A stretch of 64,000 nt of DNA from Rostratula benghalensis (taxonomy: Eukaryota; Chordata; Aves; Charadriiformes; Rostratulidae): NCBI GenBank assembly GCA_013399305.1, contig VXAI01000083.1, positions 3,252,960-3,316,959 on the forward strand, in the 5' to 3' direction. The notes beneath the pieces were generated by a model. That model was not told the DNA's origin. It saw only the letters and a list, made by a program, of their open reading frames with translations, and searched no databases. This document shows, piece after piece, positions 24,297 through 35,700 of this stretch (position 1 is the first letter of the stretch; each line of letters opens with the position of its first letter). Position numbers and translations under genes: made by a program.

Positions 24297-25460
24297 TGTC
24301 AGTAGAATTTAAAATACATATTAATCTATGTGGTGGATTTTATCCTAGTTCATTGAAGAGAAGCAAGCAGACATTAATTAAAGATTCCTCTGATTAAACA
24401 TATCTCTGCCAGGAGAGACCTGACACTAATAAAGAAATCACTTCTAAAGACTTTTTTTTCTTTTTTTTCACCCCATTTTTCGTTCTTTTCCTGCTCTCTT
24501 TTGTCTAATTAAGACCCACTGGTCATCATTCTCACCTGTCTTCCCTTATATCAATCCATCTTCAGCTTCTGATTTTCCACTCCATACTCCTCCAGTTTTA
24601 TAAAAACATCTCCCCCAAATCACCTTGCATTTAAGAAGCTCTTCAACTGCAGGAGAAGAGGTAATGATGTGTTAGGAGTAACGAGAGTCCTATTTTTGTT
24701 TCTAAGCCCAGCAGTCCTAGGGTAATTGCCAGAATTATAGTGGCTTTCAAGTTGAGTTTACAAAATCAAGCTGGTTTCAAAGCAGCATTTACTGCTCCAT
24801 AATTTCATCTAATCCCCACAGCTACTGACATAAACTAATTGCATGTACACATATGATCCCATTATGAATGCTGCAATCCAGATGGTGCCAATCTGGGACT
24901 GCAAACAGGGTTCTAGTGCTGTCTAATGCATGCCAGGCTTACCTGCTGCATTTACACCTCTGTTCCTACTTCTTTATCGTAGATATTTCCTATTCAATTG
25001 GTTGGGCAACACAATAAGGCCAAGTAGTTGAAAGTCCCCATGGAAAACATTGTCAACAAATTTTCCCAAGAGACCCTTACGACAGACCAATGCCTGAAAA
25101 GTCTTAAATTTTGCTTTAAATAATTCTAGCCTTACTATTATCATGATCATTATCACTATTACTATTTTTTATTAATTCAACAGAACTTCAGAATTCCTGT
25201 GATGAGCCATAACCTAGCTGCTACAGAATCAAAAACCCAGGTAGAAAAAGACAATTCACACCTCAAAGAACATACAGTGTGTGTGGTCATATTTAAGTCT
25301 AAATAGAATTTGCAAACTAAGCCTCTTCATGGCTTGTGGGTTTTTTGTGTCTATCATCTCATAAACTAAATAACTTTTAATTTAAAACATATCTACACAC
25401 ACTTATGCAGATACACAGATACTGTACATGCAATTAGTTTAGAATAAATTCACTGAAGCA
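24297..25460. other. Unique non-coding stretch
   Basis: T-rich runs at 24451-24485 and pyrimidine-rich sequence to about 24620 stand out. No element body, exon or ORF with recognisable content is seen. Confidence 0.5.
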
Positions 25461-25495
25461 TGTCACAAGAGATCTCAGTGTCACAAGAGACCTCC
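25461..25495. repeat. 18-bp tandem duplication
   Basis: TGTCACAAGAGATCTCAG is followed at once by TGTCACAAGAGACCTCC. The copies differ at one base within their first 16 positions. This is a young-looking local duplication of the replication-slippage type. Confidence 0.7.
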
Positions 25496-25800
25496 AAATA
25501 AACCAAATGAAACAAAAGGTAAATAAAACAATGTCCCTATCCCTTCACTCTTTGGTTGTCTGTAGAAATGTGTTTAGGAAATCAAACAGATCCTGACAAT
25601 TTAAAAGTGGAAAAGTTTCAGTGAAAAGAAGAAATGCACTTCTATGCTGTGGTCCTCTGCTAGCAGAGATTGTGCATGCAGTAGTCTTTGGTCCAGTCTC
25701 ACCCAAACCATGGCAAGTACTTGAACTGAAACTGTGCCTTGGCCTTCAGTCCCAGGATTGCGGAGTCAAGCATCCCTGATGATTTGACTGTAAATACTAT
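25496..25800. other. Unique non-coding stretch
   Basis: No feature is recognised between the 18-bp duplication and the 140-bp tandem duplication. Confidence 0.5.
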
Positions 25801-26082
25801 AAAAATCAAAATGAGTATTCCTTCATAATATAGAGGTTCAAACAAGTTGCAAGTCAAAACAATACTTTAATTATACCTTTATGAAACTAGATAGATTATG
25901 TCATAAACCAGAAAACAGACAAAGGACAGAAAGTGTACCAAAAAGGAAAATGAGTAGTCCTTATTAACACATAGGGTCAAACATATTGTAAGTTAAAACA
26001 ATACTTTAATTATAGCCTTACAAAACTAGGAGATAACTTATGTCATAAGCCAGAACACAGACACAGAACAGAAAGTGTATGC
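25801..26082. repeat. Diverged tandem duplication, period about 140 bp
   Basis: Copy 1 (25801-25940) and copy 2 (25941-26082) share a run of aligned blocks in the same order: AAAATGAGTA-TCCTT, GTCAAA, AAAACAATACTTTAATTATA, AAACTAG, TTATGTCATAA-CCAGAA and ACAGAAAGTGTA. The offset drifts from 139 to 142 bp, so small indels have accumulated. By eye roughly four fifths of positions agree. This is an old segmental tandem duplication. No coding frame is kept in both copies. Confidence 0.8.
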
Positions 26083-26100
26083 ATATACATGTTTTCTCAC

Positions 26101-26183
26101 CATCAGAGAGGAAAATCACTATGATGCTATGTTTTTGCAAGAGGTGGGAGAGAACAGCATATTCTTCTAACCTATACACCAAG
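26101..26183 (-). repeat. Copy A of an 83-bp dispersed repeat
   Basis: This segment aligns without gaps to 30832-30914, with 71 of 83 positions identical by hand count. On the minus strand both copies are open in the same frame and read L-V-Y-R-x-E-E-Y-A-x-L-S-H-L-L-Q-K. I do not recognise the family. It may be a piece of an old retroelement whose other parts are too decayed to see. It starts 18 bp after the tandem duplication. Confidence 0.75.
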
Positions 26184-26205
26184 GACATGTTGTACTAAAT
26201 ACAAC

Positions 26206-26252
26206 TATTAAAATTAAAATTAATTAAAAAAAAATTAAAATTAAATTAAAAC
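26206..26252. repeat. AT-rich low-complexity tract, (ATTAAA)-like
   Basis: Repeated ATTAAA/AAATT units run for about 47 bp. It is a simple A+T repeat without an attached element. Confidence 0.75.
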
Positions 26253-27000
26253 TGGCTATTAAAAAAACCTCTGAAATTTTAATAGTACAAACCAGCATTT
26301 TCAGAATGAAAACAACTTGTGGAAGCCATGTGAAGTAATTTTGGTCAAACACTGATGAATCTACAAGCTGCAATGAGTTTGACAATTTGATGCTTTGTTC
26401 ACTGGCAAATAGATATGGGAAGTGCCAAGCAATGCTTCTCCTTTAAAAAAGCAGTCACTTCTAAACATACAGATATGTAATTTAATAAAATTCCGGTAAT
26501 TACTAATAGTAAAATCTGTATGCGCACATTCACACTGGGAAGGATGCATTTAGATCCTGGACACAGCAAATATTTTGAATTTTGGAAAATAGTATTCTTA
26601 GAGTGCCACAGAGCACATAGTGTCATAAAACATGCTGTGTCTTTGTGATATATTAAAATTAATTTAGTTTGATTCTCTTCTCACTTTTTTATTCCATCGA
26701 TTCTTGAGCTGTGACCCTGATCTACATCAGCTCCATTTAGAGTAAAATCAAGTTGACTTTGACAAGTACACAGGTCAGTTTACCATTAACTTTCTATCCG
26801 CATTCAGGCAAGTAAAACTTACTTTCCAGAGTAAATTGAAAGTCAAATGAAGGGCCACTAGCCTGGCTGATGGTAATTCAATTTAGAATTCAACTGAATA
26901 TTCACCAGCTCATTTTTTTATGATATTTATTCAGCTTTGGAAAACATTATACATAAAATGAACAGCTGATATGAATAACCTGAATTTGTGGAGTTCTAAA
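26253..27000. other. Unique non-coding stretch
   Basis: No exon or repeat is recognised. Overlapping minus-strand frames of 62-75 codons at 26361-26626 occur in two phases, which points to chance. Confidence 0.5.
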
Positions 27001-27071
27001 GGGCCAGATCATTCAGAGGTGTAAATCAGCTTGGTAGCTCTGCTGGAGCTAGTGGTCACACACTGAGGGAC
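27001..27071 (+). repeat. Palindromic amniote MITE-like repeat, decayed copy
   Basis: GGGCCAGATCATTCAGAGGT, followed by GTAAATCAGCTTGGTAGCTC, closely resembles the left arm of a palindromic repeat that I recall from turtles, crocodilians and birds (left arm GGGCCAGATCCTCAGCTGGTG). The following GGAGCTAGTGGTCACACACTG is a weak match to the mirrored right arm. Such elements are thought to be non-autonomous DNA-transposon relics. The exact family name is not certain. Confidence 0.5.
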
Positions 27072-28009
27072 AAAGGCACTTAAGTCATTCTTACATCAAT
27101 TCTGATTCTTTCCATGTTAATATATAAGCCCAGATGATTTTGTGATTGTTATTATTGCTCTTCATATTATTAAACAAACAGTTCAAAATTACTGTATTCA
27201 ATTTGAATTGCTTCTCACAGAATCACTAGCAGAAATCCTTTCTGAACATGCAAGAGGCACTTCAGTATTTCATGAAGTGTTAAATTGGCAAAACAACAAC
27301 ACGAGTTCATTACTGCAGATTCTTTCCAGATGGAACCATAAACGTACTGTACTTTACTGAGTGCCCATGGTACAAAACAACTGAGTTGAATATTATGACC
27401 ACTTTTTGAGGAATAATGTTTCACATAGTGATAATTTATTTTTGTGGGGAAGAAACTAATTTTAAAAAGAGCACAGAAAGGAAGGTTCCAGAGCCTCTCT
27501 GATTTGTTTTCATTTTTTTCTTTCTAGCTTCTGAAAATCAGGAGGAGTTCTCACTGCAGCCTTTGTCCAGTTTTCAGCTAAAAAGCTGAACCTATACTCT
27601 ACTACTCTGCCTCTGTGCACAATACAGAAAGGCTGGGACAGAAGCACTTCTCAACACACCTGGGCCAAGATAATGACAGACCATGTAAAGGGACTGCAGG
27701 ACAAAGCTACATTAAAACCACTCATGCTCTTCCATATGGCAATTTCTAAAATGGACTGAAGTTTCCAAATAAACTGATAAAGCCAAGAGAATAGAATTGT
27801 TTGAAATTTAAACCAATGAATACATAACAATGATAAAATGAAAGTGATAGAAAGTTTTACAGTTGACTTCAAGAGAAACTACTTCTCTTGGTTCAAGGTA
27901 AAGCAGAACCAATTTTCTGTTTTAAACAATTTTACTTTTTTAACTGGGCCTCTTCTAACTAAATCCTGAAATTAACAGCAAATTATTCAGAGACTATTCA
28001 CTCTCGCAG
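27072..28009. other. Unique non-coding stretch
   Basis: Nothing coding is recognised. It contains a small perfect hairpin (8-bp stem, 5-base loop) at 27870-27890. Confidence 0.5.
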
Positions 28010-28226
28010 TGATAAGACCTGATTCTACCAAGGCATGGTATGCAGGGAGGCCCTTGCTTATACTTATTGCTATAACAACTAAAGTCAGGTATTTTTGTTA
28101 TTTGTCCTGTTGGAGGGTCAGAAATGTGAAAGTGTAGAGGCGTCATGCCTGTAGGAATGAGCAAGTAGGACAGGTGACCCAAAATTGACAAACTGGGGTA
28201 TTCCACCCCATCCACATCATGCTCAG

Positions 28227-28233
28227 TATAAAA
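28227..28233 (+). promoter_or_regulatory. TATA box in the probable LTR
   Basis: TATAAAA lies 266 bp upstream of an ATTAAA poly(A) signal in the same orientation, as expected for an LTR with a long R region. Confidence 0.5.
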
Positions 28234-28492
28234 GCTGAGGGATCCAAGGGTCAATTCTTTCTTTGGTGGCTGACGTCCAAGGAGGACCCTTGTCTGTTCA
28301 TCTGCCTTTGACCTCAATCTGTACCTTCCTTACTCCAGACCTGAAATCCAGTCCCTGTCAGTCACCAAGTCCAGTCTGGGACTTTTCCCGATGCCTGCTG
28401 GTGACGTGATCATCATTCCAGGAGCTTGATAGTGTTTTGTATATATTGTATCTGTTTTGTTTTTTTCTTCTTACTTTTAGTATTAATACTTC

Positions 28493-28498
28493 ATTAAA
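28493..28498 (+). promoter_or_regulatory. Polyadenylation signal in the probable LTR
   Basis: ATTAAA, the commonest variant signal, sits in TTCATTAAAGTAG and is followed within about 60 bp by T- and G-rich sequence. Confidence 0.45.
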
Positions 28499-28611
28499 GT
28501 AGTTTAGTTCATTCTAAACTCATAAATCTCCTTATCTCTTCCTCTTCTTTCTTTTTTGGGGGAGGAATGACCATCTCTCAGTCTGGTTTTGGTAAATTTG
28601 GATATAAATCA

Positions 28612-29532
28612 AGAATAATTTCAATGGTGTAAAAGAAACATGAACAACACATACATGTAAATATTTAGAATATAATCAGTTCTATCTATCCACTATTCTT
28701 TGCTTAAAGGAAAAGTCACCCTAAAATTTTCACACCTTTAAATTTAAAGATTAAGTTGATATATTTTGTTCCCATTTACTTCAAATAGGTCTTGCCCAAA
28801 AGCAGTATCATTTCATTAATGCATACCATTTCATTTGGTAGACTTCCTTTAATCTTCCAATGTTGCGCTGGAGATTATAATCAATTTTTTCATCCAATCT
28901 GAGCTGTTGTTTAAACTACTAAATCAGATCTACTACTCCCCTCAAATATATATGCATTTTGACCACATTTGTATCTAGTTAGAAATGATTTATTTTTTTA
29001 ATAAAGTTTTCAAGTGCCTGAAAGAGGTGGCTATTTTTTCCTGGAATTTTAAATGTAAAACTAAACATGGAAATAATGATAGAGCAAATAAACAGCAGCA
29101 CATTTCCTTCTGTTTCAGAAAGGCTCTGAGATCTGCAAGGAAGCATCCAATATGAAACTATGCTCCCTGTTCCCCAGAGTTTTTATGAACATCTGAATTC
29201 CCTTGTGAAATTTTAATACCACGGTCTTCTCAGTTCACTTACATGGCAGGAGGCACATCCTGCACTGAACTACCCATATTTCATAGACACATAAATCTCT
29301 CTTTTGTTAAATCTCTCCTTTTGTATTTCACAGCTCAATGTTGAAATTTCCTTAAACTCCAATGAAGAAGCTCATTACAGTAAAATGATATTTGTCCCAA
29401 TTAAAAAATAAAAACTACTAAGAATGTGGTGAGATTAACTTGATGGGAAAAAAGGCTTTTATAAATGTATTTGTACATTTTGTCTAGAAATTAAAAAAAA
29501 AAATCAGAGAAGCTTTTATCATTCTTTATATT
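28612..29532. other. AT-rich unique non-coding stretch
   Basis: No PBS or retroviral gene follows the LTR-like block, and no other feature is recognised. Confidence 0.5.
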
Positions 29533-29570
29533 GAGATAGAGGGTAAGATAGAGATAGAGATAGAGATTGA
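29533..29570. repeat. (GATAGA)n-like microsatellite
   Basis: GAGATAGAGGGTAAGATAG is followed by three more GATAGA-type units. It is an imperfect hexamer repeat of about 38 bp. Confidence 0.75.
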
Positions 29571-30831
29571 GAAATGAAAATAAGCTCTGTAGTACTACCT
29601 TGTGTTACTGCAATGTAACTGCCACTTGTTTTCTTTCTCACTAACTACATTCAGGTAATTTTAAATGGCCGTAGTGGTACTATAAAAATCAGCTATATTG
29701 TTCGACCCTCCCATAAGTATTTCATCCCAAAGAAATTATGAAAATGTTATTGCTCTTGACAAATTTGATTGACATGGAGCAACATTCTACTTTTGTGACA
29801 TCTTCAGGATAAACTCTGAAACCATAATATTTTTGAGGATCCTGCATATGCCAACTCTCTGACATTAAATAGGGCAAGAAGAGCAGAAACAAACTCCACA
29901 GCAGAAATTAGTTTCCATAAAATACCACAGGATCACATCTCTAGTCTTTGTGCACTCCACCAAAATTCTTATCAAGCTCAGTGCAAATGAATCTGCCATC
30001 AGGATAGCAGAAAAAGTTAATTTCTGTGAATGTATGCATTTACATAAGGCACAGTCCAGAGATTATAGTTAAACTCCCCAAAACCAGAAGCAGTAAGAGT
30101 CCTCAGACTCCTTTGAAACATCTGAATACCTGGAGAGCACCGATAGTGATGTGAATAAATTTTCCTTGTATATACATAGTATCCATGTCAGGAAGGAAAA
30201 GAAATATATTCCTTTAAAGACTTACTCTTTAGCAAATTCATATACTTAATGCTTCAGAACATGAATGCATGAGGCTAAAAAAAAAAGATTGCTCTCTTTG
30301 ATCAAGTCTCTTTCAGTGGATGTTTGTATTTATCTCTGTGTTCATTAAGTCTCCATAGATAATGCAATATACATACATACTAAGGTAGAATGGCTAGCAG
30401 CCTGAACATTAGGGTTAAAACTATTGCCTCCAGTAGATCAACTACTTCATTTATGGATTCTAGCGTCAGGTTTAATGCCATGTTCACTGAAGAAGCCCCT
30501 TAACCAACCTGCCTACATTTCTGTAACAACACGAATGTCAAACTACCTCTTTACTTCTGGATTCTGATGAAGAATAATGAGTTACCATTTTGAAAAGGCT
30601 CTAAGGAGAGAACTCTCCCACAGTCATTAAACTGTGATTTCCAAGATAAACAGAGTCTAGAAGGACTGATGGCAAAATTACCTTTTTTTTTTTTCTCTCC
30701 AGTATACATATGTTAAGTCAGGTTTCTGATTTTATTTTATTTTTTTTTTTATATCATGTAAAAATAACTGTTTTTAGCCAAGCGTGGCACAACTGAGCAG
30801 ACTACCAAATAAAGACACAATAAATTATTGC
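29571..30831. other. Unique non-coding stretch with T tracts
   Basis: T-rich tracts lie at about 30683-30693 and 30741-30751. No coding or transposon feature is recognised. Confidence 0.5.
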
Positions 30832-30914
30832 CATCAGAGATGAAAATCACTGTGATGGTAATTTTTTGCAAGAGGTGGGAAAGAATGGCGTATTCTTCTG
30901 ACCTATATACCAAA
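30832..30914 (-). repeat. Copy B of the 83-bp dispersed repeat
   Basis: This segment aligns without gaps to 26101-26183, with 12 differences in 83 positions. On the minus strand it lies inside a 63-codon open frame (30749-30940) that reads through the whole unit. Sequence similarity with copy A stops abruptly on both sides (poly-T-rich on one, unique on the other). Confidence 0.75.
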
Positions 30915-33900
30915 GCAATACCTGTATTGGGTAAGTTCATGCCTGTACTTTGAGATCACATATTCCCCTGACACTGTTTCAGGAATTAATATTCTGCAAT
31001 ATGAGCTATTGTGTATTACAGTATCCTATGAAAAACATTTCCATCCCTTCCTCTTAAGCATATATAAATGCAGCATATTGTTCCTTTTGAAGATTCTCAT
31101 CCCTTTACTTTGTAGACCAAGCACAAGATCAACCTCTTGCAATATGTGTTCCTATGCAAAGGAAGAGGATAAAATGAAGTCTGGAGTCTCACTGTACACA
31201 GTAACAGCTTACAGAAAAAGTTTCCAAAAGGCTAACGTGCTTATATTTGGGAATGTTTGGAAAGCCCTCTGCACATGATATTTGATGGAATATTTACTAT
31301 GTTGGAGCTTTGGTATATTCCATGTTACTCTTAAAATTGACAGGAGAGGCAGAAAGGGAAAAGTGTGCTGTGATTTCTCTAGTATTTCTTCCTTTTCTCC
31401 CACTGGCAGAGCACAGGTGTGCCCAAGTATCAAGATGCTGTCCAGAAGAAGGACAGCCTTGCATTCTTTCACAACTATTAAATATATAATACACCTAAAA
31501 ATGTTTTATAGATGAAATTTTATATTATAAAAAGTTATAATATCGCTTTAGAGTTACCGCAATGCAAACTGGCTATTTTCAATAGTTCAATAATTTTACT
31601 TTAAAAAATGGTGACATTTCTTACAAATTCTTCAGTTTTATAGAACACTATATTTATTTAAAGTAGACCATAAAGACATCCGGTCTTTTAAATCAAGTAC
31701 AACCTTCTGAAGGATTTGGCCTACTTGAAACCCATTCCCAATATCACCTACTCAGCAAGAATTCTCCTTATACATATGAACTGCCAGCAGATACCCAGAG
31801 TGCATTAAGAGTCTTTTGTAAGTCATTTTGAAATGGGTACAGAGTTCCGGGTTACAGAATGACCTTATTTTGCATACCAGTAAAAGTTACTAAATTCCTG
31901 TCTCAAGTTTCATAGTAGACATATCTTACCATTGTATAGCTCTTGAAATGTTTGAAATTCCTTTATGCTATTTCAGATTGCTCTTTAAATAAGTTGACAA
32001 GCAAGAATGCTATCTAAACCACTGCAGAGAGAATGACAACCAACACTATCTGAAATCAGATAAAAGGGGATTTTTTGACAGGCCTGAAACTTATAAGCAA
32101 GGCAAACCATAAATCTGTTTCTCATAAGTTAGTTTCTTAAAGGCAAAATATCTGGAGTGTATTTCATCTAGGGCCTGTCAAAATAATAGCTTGGTGATGT
32201 GAATTCCCAACATAACACTGTTCTATTAGCAATCAACAAGAGAAAAGAGATACACCAATCTTTTCTAGTGTAGTTTATCCCACATGTTTGTTTTACTTCA
32301 TGAAGTTGTTCTAAATCCATAAAATTTACATACATATGACCAAGTTGTTAATTCCTATCATGAAACTACTCAGAAGAGTTTCCATTTTCTGCTTAGTAAA
32401 GGAATTTCACAGCCAAGAAATGTAGCAGTAATGGTAGGTAGTCTTCTGCTTACATTGGTACATGTACACAAAATACTGTTTGAAAAGCAAGTGAATAGCC
32501 CAGTTCTTATCATCGTCATAGTAATTAATAAAATTGCAGACTTTACATATTGTAACTATAAATTAGGAAGAGTAAGCAACTCTAACTAAAAATACTGATA
32601 GCATGACTTAACTATTACAGAATTAACCAAATTTTATTTTTTTTTAAATTCTATCTTCAAATATGTGATTATGGACTTTGTTTTCAAATACATCACCTGC
32701 TTTCCTCAACTCTTTTCTCCTTTCTTACATATTGGCCAACAAAGTAGTGCTAGAAAGAATACTATTTTGCAATTGTTAGTTTAAAAAATTAGGCTTCTAC
32801 TGCTTATATGTACACAAGCAAAGCCAAAATAGCTACTCAGATATGAGTTTTCTAAGAAAATATATTGCCACTCCTTCGAGATATCTGTGTTGAAGGGACA
32901 AAATTACAGTTAATAGTTATGTTTCTCTAAACTAAAGGTTCTGTGAAAGAGGTAGCAGAAAAATTCTCACTCAGCAATTCTTGTGAGAAAACATTCTCCA
33001 TTTCTTGAGGTAAAATTACATTGATTTAAGTTAAATTCAGGGTCAGAAGAATCCTAGAATTACCAAAATCATAACCTTCACTTTATTTTCACAAGGAAAT
33101 TAATCACAGGTTATTTTCACAGTGACACTAATCAGATAAATTATTTTCATGCATTCAAGCAGAATTTGGCTTCTTATGAAAATTCCAAAATTATACCTCC
33201 CTGTCTTATGATCAAAAGCAGTAATTTTCATCAAGTAAATTTAAGTTTTAGACTTGTTCAGGTATGAAAATGCATCTGGGTTGGAAATCCACTATGAAAA
33301 TTTTGAACAAGCTCACTTTATTTTCCTACATTGAAGAACGTGTTCCCAATGAAATGATAGCAAATTAGTAAGCAAATAGGTCACAAGTAAGAATACCGAT
33401 AATGATTTTGGGCACATCTCCTGATTGATAATGGTGAGCAGGAAATGCATGGAGGTACCTTGGGGAGATTATTGGACAAACAATGCAGATCTATTGCACT
33501 ATCCCTCAGCTCCATTGTCAGGAAGTCAACGTTCATTCCTAATGATCTCTACAAGAAAGAAAGGAATGGAAGACCTTTTCATCTCCATAAAGCAACTAAA
33601 CTGAAAAGCATAACTGCAAATAATAACAAATAATACAATGACTGTTGTTCAGACTTGAGTGTAAACTCCAATAATATAAAAAAAGGAGAGGCCAGATACC
33701 TAAGTTCTGTGTAAGCCTGGATTTACAAAAGATAAGTAATACTTTTCTCTGCCTTTGTCCTAGTGAAATCTGAATCTAAAATACTGTGATAAATTTTGCT
33801 TGCCATTGTTTGAGACTGGCATGCCATGCCTAGTTTTAAGAAAACCTTAAGAGAGAGATTTATTTTGTTCATTACTTACTAATCTGCTCTCAGGTTAGTA

Positions 33901-35346
33901 ATATCTATTATTGATTTTGGCTGACACACAGCCTGCTTTAAATTAGCTGATTTTGTGCACCTGTCTACACCACGAGGTTTTTTTATGAACTTTTACTGGA
34001 ATCTGTCCTTGTAAGTCATTAAGATTGCGATTTTTGGCATATAGTAATAATTTCATTAAGCTGATAACACAATGCAGTGTTAGACTGATGAATAGTGAGT
34101 AATTATTGAACTAACAAATAATAGTTCAAACTGCTGTAGCACATAAACCCAGATTTGACCCGGTACATCCCAAGGCCTTTTAAAGTATGTAGGGTTGTAC
34201 ATGAATAACAAAGAATGCAATACACTCAAAACCACGTACCTTTTGCACAATTCTACAAAAATGCACATAGAATAGGGAAACTGTCCCATTATCAGCAGTC
34301 CCCAATGACATTTCCTACTTTCAGACACAAACCTCTGTTCAGGAAAGCACTTAAGAACATGATGAAGTGTGGAAAAGTGCTATTATTATTCAATGAAAGC
34401 AAAAAAGAGTTTTAACCACAGGTCAAAATTAAATATGTTCAAGACATTTCATTAATGCACAAACAAAGTACACAGTCCTTTCTTGTAGGCCTGCAGTTAG
34501 AAGTGAGTGGTTTGGTAAACACGTTTTCAGGAAGGCCAGTTACAATTTGGCCTCTTATTTAACATGGGAGTCTGTTCAGCCAATTGGTTACGCAGCGTTG
34601 GAAGCTACATTTGCTATTTCTGATCTACTAACAAAACTGCAAATATTTTATCACATTGTTGCCTTCATACAGCTCCCTTTTTTAGTAGAGAGATTTTATT
34701 TTTATAAGGAATTAAAATTTTGTTTCAGCTAGGAAGAAAGATTGGCTGCGCTTTCAGCGGGAGAGATGAAACAGAGGTCAAAGAGAAATGGGTATAAAAA
34801 ACTGCAACAAGAAATGTTTGGGTTGACTGAAAATTTTAGTGAAGTGAATATCAAAAAAATATATATATAATTTCAAATGACTCCAGTCAACGTTAGATAC
34901 CACAAAGAAAATATATTACAAGAGAAAGTACCAAGTATCAGATGAACTTTTAGTAAGACATAAGTAACTGATCTTACTAATTTACTAATACTACCAAAAC
35001 ACAAAATTCTCTTTAAAACAAAAATACTAACCAATTCATCAGAGGCTGGAAAATTATACTGAAATTCCTATTTCTACATATATTTTGCAAGATACTTTCA
35101 GATGATTCAGAGCAATTAATCCATCTTTGTAATGATAGTGGCAATGTCAAATTCTGATACTTTTGGCCTGAATGTTCATAGCCATAGCTGTTCTTTATGG
35201 TCCACTATTAAAACACTGGTTTAGTCCAAACATACAGGTTATTACCATCCAGGTCCAATTACAGGCCCGCCAATTAAGGCCCTGTACTGTTTTTCTGGGA
35301 TAACAAGATGATATGAAATTGATTTTTACAACAGATGATCGCACTT
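30915..35346. other. AT-rich unique non-coding stretch
   Basis: Many short frames on both strands overlap at 31209-31515, which is typical of chance. No exon-like structure or transposon is recognised before the CR1 copy at 35347. Confidence 0.55.
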
Positions 35347-35700
35347 AGAATCATAGAATGCTTTGGGTTGAATGAGACTATTAAGATCATCTAGTTCAAT
35401 GACCCTGCCATGGGCAGGGACATCTTTCACTAGACCAGGTTGCTCAAAGCCCCATCCAACCTGGTTTTGAACACTACCAATGATGGGGTTTTTCAGCTTC
35501 TCTGGGCAAGCTGATCCAGAGTCTTGCCACCATCAGAGTAAAAATTTCTTCCTTTTATCTAACTTAATTTTACCTTCTTTCACTCTAAAATTGTTGCCCT
35601 TTGTCATGTTACTACAGGCCTCAGAAAAAAAGTCTTTCTGTGGCTTTCTTATAAGTCCCTTTTATATATTGAATGATAAGACTATGACAAATCACTTGAA
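35347..35700 (-). mobile_element. CR1 LINE, 5'-truncated 3' end
   Basis: The plus strand begins AGAATCATAGAATG, the complement of the octamer-type CR1 3' terminus, and continues TTGGGTTGAATGAGACTATT and TAAGATCATCTAGTTCAATG. It then runs through the CATGGGCAGGGACATCTTTC and TTGCTCAAAGCCCCATCCAA blocks. It goes on past CTCTGGGCAAGCTGATCCAG to the 'CTTTGTCATGTTACTACAGG...AAAGTC' block, about 350 bp in all. CR1 copies in birds are normally 5'-truncated like this. It contains no intact ORF; the plus-strand frame at 35480-35731 is an antisense artefact. The 5' (right) edge is approximate. Confidence 0.93.

Larger units (their letters stand above)
28010..28611 (+). mobile_element. Probable solitary LTR of an avian ERV (ERVL-like)
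   Basis: The block is less AT-rich than its surroundings and has LTR architecture on the plus strand: a TATA box (TATAAAA, 28227-28233) within CAGTATAAAAGCTGAGG, a variant poly(A) signal ATTAAA at 28493-28498 and a downstream T-rich/GGGGGAGG string at about 28540-28566. Its phrases (CTCCTTATCTCTTCCTC, GTCTGGTTTTGGTAAATTTGG) resemble those I recall from bird LTRs. TG (28010) and CA (28611) are proposed ends giving about 602 bp. I see no matching 5-bp target-site duplication, so the ends are uncertain. No PBS follows and no partner LTR is visible, hence solitary. Confidence 0.6.
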
